A stretch of 64,000 bases of DNA. Source: JBGPGW01 sp046349515 (GTDB taxonomy: Bacteria > Pseudomonadota > Alphaproteobacteria > CADEGL01). This document shows, one piece after another, positions 36,454 through 44,261 of the stretch; positions within the stretch are counted from its first letter, which is position 1; the number at the start of each line of letters is the position of its first letter. Location of the stretch: contig JAXMCE010000005.1 in assembly GCA_046349515.1 (NCBI GenBank), positions 1 to 64,000 of the forward strand, given 5' to 3'. Under the pieces are notes generated by a model. It was not told where the DNA came from. It was given only the letters and a program-made list of their open reading frames with translations, and made no database searches. The position numbers and the translations under genes were made by a program.

Positions 36454-36692
36454 GAGCCTCGTCCTCCGGCCCGCACGATTGGCAAGGGCGCGGCCAAACT
36501 ATACCCCGTCAGGTGGGCCTTGGATGAGGGGCTTTTCGTTGCGGTGGCGCTCCGCGCCGTCCAATGCCCGTCCCGCCGTTGGCATCTTTGGTGCCCGCGT
36601 CTCGTCCACGGACTCGCGCGGCGCGCTTCTCGGCGGAATTCGACGTTCGCGTCTGACAACAACCAGTGCGGAGCATGCGTCGGCAGGACGGG

Positions 36693-36987
36693 CGTTAACG
36701 AACGGGCGCCGTGCGGTATTCATTTTGCGAATCTTGGAGCGGCGCATCGCGCGCGCTCGCCCGACTCGAAGACCCGTCGCCGCTGTGAGCCGAATGCAAA
36801 ATGGAATTGCGCGCATTCTCGCGGCGTCACGTCGCGATTCGTTTTTACACACTTTAACGCGCGCGCATGTTTACGAATGTTAGCGCGCAAATTTTCACAC
36901 GTCTTAACGCGGCGACTCGTTAATTCGATTCGCAAAACGCGGCTGTGAAAAAAATTCGGACACAAAGTGTCAAGTTCATTTGACACT
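36693..36987. promoter_or_regulatory. Upstream region P1: repeated TTAACG and CGATTCG elements and a 22-bp palindrome
   Basis: It lies in a 646-bp non-coding region before the histidine-rich gene. It contains CGTTAACG (36693-36700), CGCGATTCG (36833-36841), several TTTAACGCG/CTTAACGCG elements (about 36852-36912), and CGATTCGCAAAA (36926-36937). An inverted repeat AGTGTCAA (36966-36973) / TTGACACT (36980-36987) follows; its right arm contains TTGACA, a possible -35 hexamer. CGTTAACG and CGATTCGCA recur at two other places in the cluster (52.4 and 59.0 kb). A shared regulator is inferred. No gene was recognised in 36454-37099. Confidence 0.55.
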
Positions 36988-37099
36988 CCGGGAGAGAAAG
37001 CGCATCGTGCGCGCCACCTGAAAAGGATCGCGTGTCGCCGTCGTGTCGAATGACATGACGGAGCGACTGAGAAAACAAGAAGGGGAGAATTTCGCGATC

Positions 37100-37924
37100 A
37101 TGAGCATGGGCACTTCGACAATCGGCGGTGGGGGTCATCATCATCACCACCATCATCATCACCACGGTCACCATCATGGCCACGATCATCATCACCATGG
37201 CCATCACCACGGCGATCACGAACATGGTGGCCATGGCGGACGGGACCTCTGGTCGCTGTTCAATTGGTTGAAGCACGAGGTGCTGGGGCGAGTCGATTCG
37301 CTCACGCACCAAGGTGATCACCACGGTCACGGTTCTGTGCAAGGCGGCACGGGCGGCGCGCCATGGCTCGGCGGCCTCGGGCACGATACGATCGCCTTTC
37401 AACATGGCCATGGCGGGAATGACACGATCACGTTCGGTCACGGCCATGACACGGTGCGCGAACTGGGCTCTGCGACGTCGTTCGGCGGACATGGCGGGCA
37501 CAACGCTGGCAACCAGAACAGCCCGTCTGGCCACGGCCAAGACTCTGTGTCCGCTGGCAGTGGCAACTCGACGATGATCGCGGGCGGCCACGATACGTCC
37601 TTCCTTGGGAACCAATCGTCGTCGCAGGGTTCGACGCATCACGGCAACGACACCGTGATCGGCGGCTCCGGCGTGCCGGAGACTCACGGCGGCGGCGGCT
37701 CTCATGGTCCGGGCACGTTCTCCTTCGACACGCAACAGGCTGGCGGTGGCCATCTGTTGAGCAGCTTTGCCCAGAACCAGTCGACCGTCGCTTCGAGCCT
37801 TCACGGCCCGACGGGCGAGTCGACGGTCTCCGGTGGGCACGGCGGCTCCTCGGCTGGTGGCGGCACCATCATCTCGCTTGATGAGAAGACAACGATCAAG
37901 ATCACGAACAACACGCATCACTAG
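37100..37924 (+). CDS. Histidine-rich RTX-like protein, probable type I secretion substrate
   Basis: 274 residues from ATG 37100, chosen because AGGGGAG lies 12 bases upstream; GTG 37043 and ATG 37055 are alternatives, but those codons look non-coding. A nearly pure His/Gly/Asp tract covers about residues 9-45, with ten consecutive His. A short amphipathic helix 'DLWSLFNWLKHEVLGRVDSL' comes next. The remainder is Gly/His/Ser/Asn-rich with RTX-like units such as 'LGHDTIAF', 'GGNDTITFG', 'GHGHDTVRE', 'HHGNDTVIGGSG'. They resemble GGxGxDxxx calcium-binding repeats with His often in place of Gly. The C-terminus 'GTIISLDEKTTIKITNNTHH' resembles type I secretion tails. There is no N-terminal signal peptide. 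Divalent metal binding and export by the 47-50 kb transporter are inferred. It is followed 85 bp later by a giant glycosyltransferase gene. Confidence 0.7.
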   Translation: MSMGTSTIGGGGHHHHHHHHHHGHHHGHDHHHHGHHHGDHEHGGHGGRDLWSLFNWLKHEVLGRVDSLTHQGDHHGHGSVQGGTGGAPWLGGLGHDTIAFQHGHGGNDTITFGHGHDTVRELGSATSFGGHGGHNAGNQNSPSGHGQDSVSAGSGNSTMIAGGHDTSFLGNQSSSQGSTHHGNDTVIGGSGVPETHGGGGSHGPGTFSFDTQQAGGGHLLSSFAQNQSTVASSLHGPTGESTVSGGHGGSSAGGGTIISLDEKTTIKITNNTHH

Positions 37925-38009
37925 GTGCCGGGCCGTCACTGACGGAGTTGACCGACAGGTAAAGACGACAGCGACGGCTCTCTCGTCCGTCCCACGACAT
38001 TGACGTGCC

Positions 38010-41000
38010 ATGGCTGCGGACGAAAACGGACTCGACGCGAATCGACTTCAGTCTCTCGACCATCCGCCGGACGATCCCATGCGCGATCTTCCGGCGGGTC
38101 GGGATACCCGTCTTCATCGGATTCTCCATTCGACACGAGCGGCGCTCGATGCGGGTGACGTCGCACGCGCGTCACGATTGCTCGACGCCGCGTGGCGCCG
38201 CGCGCGCGATGACGTCTCGGTCCTCGAAGCCTACGGGCGGATCCTGCTGCAGCGCGGCGATTGCGCGACGGCGCTCGCGCGGCTCGAAGACGCGATCAAG
38301 CGGGAGGCAAGCCCGACCCTGGCCGCTCTCGCCCTCGAGGCCCGATTGGGTGCGGAAGGACAGGACTCGGCGCGCACCGCACTCCAAGCGGCGCTGCTCG
38401 ATTTCGCCGTGCTGCCGGGCGACCCGCTCCATGATGCGGCTGGCCGGATCGCGATCGCCCAATCGGATGGTCTCCGCGGCTGGGTCGGCCTCACGCCCGC
38501 GCTCGAGCTCATCGGCCAGGTGGCGGGATTGGGGACGGACGGTCAGTTGGAGGTCCGGAGCGGTCGCGGCGACGTTCTTCTTTCGCACGGTCTGACCGCG
38601 TCGGCGGACGGCGCCGTCGATTTCCGTCTTGCCTTGCCGCGGGCGACATCGCCCACGATTTTGTCGATCACCGTCAATGGCGAAGTGCCCCTCCTCGGAT
38701 CGGGACTCGCCTATCCTCCTGCCTACCGGCTCGACGGCCGCGCCAATATCGAGGGCGGCGCGATCGCCGGGTGGGTGAAGCTTGGATGGGCGCCGTCGGT
38801 CGGCCTGCATGTGGTCGCCGAAGATGGTCACGGGCATCGCGTCCAAGTGCCGACATTCACGAGCCTCGCCCCGCGGCAGGCGCGGGAATTCACGATCGAT
38901 CGCGAGGAGGTCGAGAAGTTCCGCGGCCCCATCAGCGTGTCCGCTCTGCTGCCGAGCGACTCTCTGGAGCCGTTCCCGGATGGTCCTTTGAATCTCGATG
39001 CCGTCGAAACCCAGCCTGAGGCGGTTCGTGCGCGGAGGCGGCGGAAGACCCGCGGTGCCCAGACGGAGACACCGGCCGAACAGCAACGGGGTGTCGACAT
39101 CATCGTTCCCGTCTATCTCGGCCGCGACGAGACCGTCGCGTGCATCGAGGCCCTCTTCAAGACCGTCGATGCCGGCACAGACATCATTGTTGTCGACGAT
39201 GCGTCGCCGGATCCGGAGCTTGTCGCGGCGCTCGAGGTTTGGGCGCGGAAAGGTGCCATCACACTCCTTCGCAACGAGCGCAATCTCGGTTTCCCGGGCG
39301 CGGTCAACCGCGGTTTCCGGCATCGCAAGCAGCGCGACGTGGTCATCCTCAATTCCGATACGGTCGTCCATGGCAACTGGCTCGAGCGCCTGCGCGCTGC
39401 GGCCTACGGCGCGCCCGACATCGGCACGGTCACGCCGCTGACCGACGACGACTCGATCGCGCGCTACGCAGGTCACGGCGCGTCGAGCGAAGACGCGCGC
39501 ACCGCCGCGCTAATCGATTCGGTGGCGGCCGAGGTCAATGCCGGCGCGGTCGTCGACCTGCCTGTGGGCGTGGGCTTCTGCCTCTACATCCGCCGCGCCT
39601 GCTTGGCCGAGGTGGGCGACTTCGACGCCGTTACCTTCGGCAAGGGCTACGGCGAGGAAAACGATTTCTGCATGCGCGCCTCGGCGCGGGGCTGGCGGCA
39701 CGTTCTGGCACCTAACGTGTTCGTCCGGCACGCCGGCGGGCGGTCCTTCGGCAGCCGGCGCCAGGCGCTCATGGAGCGCAACGGCCGCCTCCTCAACGCG
39801 CGCTATCCCGAATATCCCGCGCTCGTCCAACGCTTCATCGCGGCCAATCCCGTCGCACCGTTTCGCCGCCGGCTCGACGAGGCCATGCTCAAGACGGGCG
39901 CGGGCCAGTACGTGGTTCTGGTCTCCCTCGCCCTCACGGGTGGCGTCGACCGCTTCGTGCGCGAGCGGTGTGCGACTCTCCGCCGGGAGGGGTTCACGCC
40001 GATTCTCGTCCAGCCAACCGAGGAGGGGCCGGGCTCCTGCGTGCTGACCACGCGGGACGGTGTGCCGAACGATCTTCGCTACCGCATTCCGGAGGAGATC
40101 GCCGATATCGAATCGTTGTTCCGCACCCTCACGATCGATCACGTCGAGATCCACCATTTTCTCGATTCTGACCAGCGACTCATTGATGCGGTGATCGGCC
40201 TCGGCCATCCCGTCGACGTCTACGTGCACGACTATGGCTGGATCTGTCCGAGGCTGACCATGCTCGGCGGTCGCGGGCGCTATTGCGGCGAGCCGGAACT
40301 GCCGAGCTGCGAGGCGTGCATTCGGATCTACGGGTCGAACCGGACAGCGACGCCGTCCGTCGCCTTCCTTCGCGAGCGGAGCCAGCGTTGGCTGTCCCAG
40401 GCCCGTGACGTCATCGTGCCGTGCCAGGACGTCGCGGAGAGGATGAAGCGATACTTCCCCACGCTCTCCCCGCGGATCGAGTCGTGGGAGACCGAGCTTG
40501 TTCGCGGTGTCGCGGAGCATCCCGGTCCTGGTCCCATCCGCATCGCTGTCATCGGCGGAATCGGAGTCCAGAAGGGCTACCAGGTCGTGCTCGACTGCGC
40601 GCGGGATGCGGCCGAGCGTGATTTGCCGATCGAATTCGTGGTGTTCGGGCACACGGAAGACGACGAGGCGCTCTTCGAGACGGGGCGCGCGTTCGTGACG
40701 GGCCAGTATGACGACGGCGAGATTCGCGACCTTCTGCGGCGCGAGAAGCCGCATCTGGCCTTCTTTCCTTCCGTCACGCCGGAGACATGGTGCTACACGC
40801 TGAGCCACGCGCTCGCGGTGGGCCTGCCCATCGCCGCCTTCGATCTCGGGTCGATAGCGGAGCGCCTCAAAGCGGCGCGGTATGGGCGATTGATGGCATC
40901 GACGGCCGATTCGTCAGAGGTGAACGACGAGCTCATGCGCATCGCGTCCGAGGCGTGGTCCGAAGGCCAAAGGCCGGAAGCGAATCACGTGGCGGCCGAT

Positions 41001-42332
41001 GTCGCGGCGACGGAGCGAGAGTCGAGCCAGGCGGAATCAAGAGCGGATGATCGTGGCGGTGTGGGGCGCGGAGCGGGAATGACGGACCAGCGGGAACCTT
41101 CGGTCGAGGTGTCGTCTCAGGACGGACTCATGGCATCGGTGCGGCTGATCGCGCTGCCCAAGGGCCTCTACCTGTTCTCGGTGCGCGCGGCGTCGCCCTC
41201 CCAAGTCGCGGCCGCGCAGAATCTGACCCTTCCCGCTGTCCATGTGGGCCTTGGTCCCAATGCCGCGGCGGGCCAGATTGAGTTCCTGCCCGGCCCCAAT
41301 ACGCGCGGCACGTGGCTCTGTGAGCGCGGCAGCACGCTTGTTGCCAATATCACGGCTCCGACCGTCACGCTCGTCCTGACCTCCGTGCGCGCGCCCAACG
41401 GCGACGTGCTCTCGATCGAACTCGACCGCCTCGATCGCCAGGAAGACACGCCGATTCGCGCGGAGGCCCTGCCGGCGCCGATGCCGCGCAACGACATCGT
41501 TCAGGAGGTGCGCGCGGCACAAGAGCCGCCGGCCATGACCGTCGTGAAATCCGACCAACCGGTCGCCGACGACCCCTCGAGAGTCAGGGTCGAGGTCGTG
41601 ACGCATCTTCGCGGGCGCGGCGACGTCGCGTTCGTCGACGTCGATTGGGCCGGCCGGCTCGGCGGCGGAACTTGGCTCGAGGCCTTCGCAGTCAAGCCGG
41701 TCGAGAACGTCGCGGGGCTCGAGATCGAGTACAAGGGGCTCACCTCGCGCGGGATCGAAACGCCCTGGGTGAGCGGCGGCAATCCTTGCGGGACCCGGGG
41801 CCTCTCCATTCCGCTCCTCGGATTCGCCATGCGCGTGAAGGCGACGGGGTCGGGTCCGCAATATGACTGCGAATACAGCGGGTATTTCCAGTCGGGCGCT
41901 GTCGTCGGGCCGATGCGGAACGGCGTGCCGTGCCGCTCGACCGTCCCCAATGATCCTCTCGAAGGCATTCAATTGCGAATCGCGGTGTCCTCGGCGGCGG
42001 GCGACGGCGTCGCGGCTGTCGCGCCGCACCTGGCGGAAGCGTCCGTCGAGCGCGCATCGAACACCGCTCGCCCTGGTCCCCAATTCAGCAAGCTGAGGGA
42101 GGCCGCGGCCGCCGGGGGCGCGACGGCTGCGGCGTCCGCCCGCCAGGCAGCGAAGACGACGAAGGCCAATCTCGGCCAGTTCCTCAAGACCCGCGGCCCG
42201 CGTGGCGCCGAACGGGGCGAGTCCGGCAAGGCGCCCATGCCCCTCGCTCTCAAGGCGCGCGGCGCCGCACGGGCCACCAGCCGGCCGCTGCCCGAGGGGG
42301 ATCCGCTCTCAGCCGATGAACGACAAACCTGA
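38010..42332 (+). CDS. Giant bifunctional glycosyltransferase (GT2 + GT4-like) with accessory domains
   Basis: 1440 residues. Layout: TPR-like helical region (about 35-130); beta-rich modules (about 150-325, 'GGAIAGWVKLGWAPSVGLHV'); a GT2 domain (about 358-610) with 'VDIIVPVYLGRDETVACIEA', the nucleotide/metal site 'VILNSDTVVHGNW', and 'GEENDFCMRAS'; a GT1/GT4-like domain (about 632-1000) with 'IRIAVIGGIGVQKGYQVVL' and 'PETWCYTLSHALAVGLPIAAFD'. A linker leads to a C-terminal module (about 1197-1327) with 'TPWVSGGNPCGTRG' and 'YDCEYSGYFQSG', resembling ChW/hydrophobic-W repeats. Two sugar transfers by one cytoplasmic protein are likely in surface-glycan assembly. It overlaps the next gene by 17 bp. 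Confidence 0.85.
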   Translation: MAADENGLDANRLQSLDHPPDDPMRDLPAGRDTRLHRILHSTRAALDAGDVARASRLLDAAWRRARDDVSVLEAYGRILLQRGDCATALARLEDAIKREASPTLAALALEARLGAEGQDSARTALQAALLDFAVLPGDPLHDAAGRIAIAQSDGLRGWVGLTPALELIGQVAGLGTDGQLEVRSGRGDVLLSHGLTASADGAVDFRLALPRATSPTILSITVNGEVPLLGSGLAYPPAYRLDGRANIEGGAIAGWVKLGWAPSVGLHVVAEDGHGHRVQVPTFTSLAPRQAREFTIDREEVEKFRGPISVSALLPSDSLEPFPDGPLNLDAVETQPEAVRARRRRKTRGAQTETPAEQQRGVDIIVPVYLGRDETVACIEALFKTVDAGTDIIVVDDASPDPELVAALEVWARKGAITLLRNERNLGFPGAVNRGFRHRKQRDVVILNSDTVVHGNWLERLRAAAYGAPDIGTVTPLTDDDSIARYAGHGASSEDARTAALIDSVAAEVNAGAVVDLPVGVGFCLYIRRACLAEVGDFDAVTFGKGYGEENDFCMRASARGWRHVLAPNVFVRHAGGRSFGSRRQALMERNGRLLNARYPEYPALVQRFIAANPVAPFRRRLDEAMLKTGAGQYVVLVSLALTGGVDRFVRERCATLRREGFTPILVQPTEEGPGSCVLTTRDGVPNDLRYRIPEEIADIESLFRTLTIDHVEIHHFLDSDQRLIDAVIGLGHPVDVYVHDYGWICPRLTMLGGRGRYCGEPELPSCEACIRIYGSNRTATPSVAFLRERSQRWLSQARDVIVPCQDVAERMKRYFPTLSPRIESWETELVRGVAEHPGPGPIRIAVIGGIGVQKGYQVVLDCARDAAERDLPIEFVVFGHTEDDEALFETGRAFVTGQYDDGEIRDLLRREKPHLAFFPSVTPETWCYTLSHALAVGLPIAAFDLGSIAERLKAARYGRLMASTADSSEVNDELMRIASEAWSEGQRPEANHVAADVAATERESSQAESRADDRGGVGRGAGMTDQREPSVEVSSQDGLMASVRLIALPKGLYLFSVRAASPSQVAAAQNLTLPAVHVGLGPNAAAGQIEFLPGPNTRGTWLCERGSTLVANITAPTVTLVLTSVRAPNGDVLSIELDRLDRQEDTPIRAEALPAPMPRNDIVQEVRAAQEPPAMTVVKSDQPVADDPSRVRVEVVTHLRGRGDVAFVDVDWAGRLGGGTWLEAFAVKPVENVAGLEIEYKGLTSRGIETPWVSGGNPCGTRGLSIPLLGFAMRVKATGSGPQYDCEYSGYFQSGAVVGPMRNGVPCRSTVPNDPLEGIQLRIAVSSAAGDGVAAVAPHLAEASVERASNTARPGPQFSKLREAAAAGGATAAASARQAAKTTKANLGQFLKTRGPRGAERGESGKAPMPLALKARGAARATSRPLPEGDPLSADERQT

Positions 42333-42942
42333 TCGCCGCCAAGCGACGGACGAGAAGGTTGTCGCCAACGTTGGCTGTGGGCCAAGGGACACCCGTCGCC
42401 TTCCAGGACATTTCGCGCAGTGGCGCGTGCTGCGGGTCGACATTGATCCGACAGTCGAGCCGGATATCGTCGCCTCCGCGGTAAACCTCGCGCCGATCCC
42501 CGCGGCCTCTGTCGATGCCGTTTGGACCGCCCATTGCCTCGAGCATCTCTATGCCCACGAGGTCGGCCAGGCATTTGCCGAGTTTTCCCGTATCCTCAAA
42601 CCCGACGGCTTTGCCTGTGTCATCGTGCCCGACCTCCAGACGACGGCCAATTACATCGTGGCGGACAAGCTGCACGAGGTGATCTACCAGTCGCCGGCCG
42701 GTCCGGTCACGGCGCACGACGTGGTCTTCGGATTCGGACCCGCGCTCGCTGGCGGCCGCACGGCGATGGCCCATCGGTGCGGTTTCACGCCGACCATGCT
42801 GCTCGAACGACTCAACGAAACGACGTTCGGCGAAATCGTCATCCGGCGCCGGCCGTCGCTCGAGCTTGCGGCGGTGGCGCGCAAGGCCGCATCGCAGGAC
42901 GCGGCCGAACGCGACCGGTTGCTCGCCGCGCTCGAGCTATGA
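42316..42942 (+). CDS. SAM-dependent methyltransferase (class I, Methyltransf_11-like)
   Basis: 208 residues from ATG 42316. 'VVANVGCGPRD' is SAM-binding motif I, 'RVLRVDIDPTVEPDIV' gives the acidic residue for the ribose, and 'SVDAVWTAHCLEHLYAHE' is motif IV with the His typical of sugar-chain and small-molecule methyltransferases. 'RILKPDGFACVIVPDLQ' is the motif VI strand. It is embedded between glycosyltransferases (17-bp overlap before, ATGA overlap after), so it probably methylates a sugar or lipid intermediate of the glycan. Confidence 0.85.
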   Translation: MNDKPDRRQATDEKVVANVGCGPRDTRRLPGHFAQWRVLRVDIDPTVEPDIVASAVNLAPIPAASVDAVWTAHCLEHLYAHEVGQAFAEFSRILKPDGFACVIVPDLQTTANYIVADKLHEVIYQSPAGPVTAHDVVFGFGPALAGGRTAMAHRCGFTPTMLLERLNETTFGEIVIRRRPSLELAAVARKAASQDAAERDRLLAALEL

Positions 42943-44186
42943 TCTATCTTTTCATTCACCAGAATTTTCCCGCCCAGTACCGACATTTGGTCCGCCACCT
43001 GGCCGACCAGCCCGGCAATGCCGTCTATTTCATCACTCAGCCCAACGACAATCAGATGCTGGGTGTCGAGAAGATCACCTACACGGTGGAGCGGGGCAGC
43101 GCCCTCAACCGCCATCCCCTGACGGTCGACATCGACGAGGCCATTCGGACGGGCGCCGCGACCGCGGATACATGCCGGCGGTTGCGCGAGAAGGGCATCC
43201 GGCCCGATGTGATCGTCGGGCATGCCGGATGGGGGGAGACGCTGTTCGTCAAGGACGTGTTTCCCGACGTGCCGTTGCTCACTTACTTCGAGTTCTTCTA
43301 CCACTCCCATGGAGCCGATGTGGGCTTCGATCCGGAATTCGCATCGATCTTCAGTGATCCCTCGCGCCTCCGGACGAAGAACGCGATCAACCTCATGGCG
43401 CTCGATGCCACCGACTGGGGCCACACGGCGACCCACTGGCAGCGGCGTCTCTATCCGCCCGAAGCGCGTCACCGGATCACGGTCATCCATGAGGGCGTCG
43501 ACACGACGCGGGTGCGTCCCAATCCTTTGGCCTGGCTCCGTCTCGCGCGCGACGGACGGATTCTCACGGGTGACGACGAGGTCATCACCTACGTCTCGCG
43601 AAACCTCGAGCCGTACCGGGGTTTTCACGTCTTCATGCGCGCGCTGCCGCTCATCCTCAAGCGCCGGCCAAGGGCCCATGTGCTCGTCGTTGGGGGCGAC
43701 GGGGTGAGCTATGGCAGCCCGCCGGTGCCCGGCACGAGCTACCGGGAGATGATGCTCAAGGAATTGGGTTCGGGCATCGACCTCGACCGTGTCCATTTCC
43801 TCGGGCAGGTCGGCTACGACACCTATCTCAACGTGCTGCAGATCTCGTCCGCGCATGTCTACCTCACCTATCCGTTCGTCTTGTCCTGGTCGTTCATCGA
43901 GGCCATGGCATGCGGGTGCGTGATCCTGGGCTCGGCCAACGCGCCGGTCCTCGACGTCCTTCGTGATCGTGTCAACGGATTGGCGGTGGATTTCTTTTCG
44001 ACGACCGAGATTGCCGATCGGGTGGATGAAATCCTGGATCATCCCGACCGCATGCAAGCTATCCGCGATGCGGCGCGGGCGACGGCCGTCGAGCAGTTCG
44101 ACTTGAGGGACCAGCTCTTGCCGCGCTGGACGGAACTGCTCGATGATCTCGTCAGTGGTCGCCAGCCCGTCGTCGATTTCGACTGA
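42939..44186 (+). CDS. Glycosyltransferase family 4 protein
   Basis: 415 residues from ATG 42939, overlapping the previous stop (ATGA). The N-terminal domain starts 'MIYLFIHQNFPAQYRHLVRH', a start shared by a group of bacterial GT4 enzymes. The C-terminal GT-B domain has 'VIHEGVDTTRVRPNP', 'VITYVSRNLEPYRGFHVFMR', 'HVLVVGGDGVSYG' and 'FIEAMACGCVILGSANAPVLDVL', carrying the conserved E-x7-E-like nucleotide-sugar site. It adds one sugar in the same assembly line as the 38010 gene. It converges with the Sel1-repeat gene 75 bp away. Confidence 0.9.
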   Translation: MIYLFIHQNFPAQYRHLVRHLADQPGNAVYFITQPNDNQMLGVEKITYTVERGSALNRHPLTVDIDEAIRTGAATADTCRRLREKGIRPDVIVGHAGWGETLFVKDVFPDVPLLTYFEFFYHSHGADVGFDPEFASIFSDPSRLRTKNAINLMALDATDWGHTATHWQRRLYPPEARHRITVIHEGVDTTRVRPNPLAWLRLARDGRILTGDDEVITYVSRNLEPYRGFHVFMRALPLILKRRPRAHVLVVGGDGVSYGSPPVPGTSYREMMLKELGSGIDLDRVHFLGQVGYDTYLNVLQISSAHVYLTYPFVLSWSFIEAMACGCVILGSANAPVLDVLRDRVNGLAVDFFSTTEIADRVDEILDHPDRMQAIRDAARATAVEQFDLRDQLLPRWTELLDDLVSGRQPVVDFD

Positions 44187-44261
44187 TCGCGTGTCGGCCG
44201 CTGCGGGGTGCCCGGCAGCCTGCTACGCCTGGATATCCGAACGGCGGTCGCCTGCGCGAGC

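Noticed and set aside
36454..37099. Several ORFs over 70 codons upstream of the histidine-rich gene
   Set aside because: They lie over the repeated regulatory elements on both strands, are Arg-rich by base composition and show no protein-like pattern.
37137..37230. CAT/CAC repeat tract considered as a CRISPR or simple microsatellite array
   Set aside because: It is in frame and continuous with a coding region, has no unique spacers, and encodes the histidine tract of the protein.
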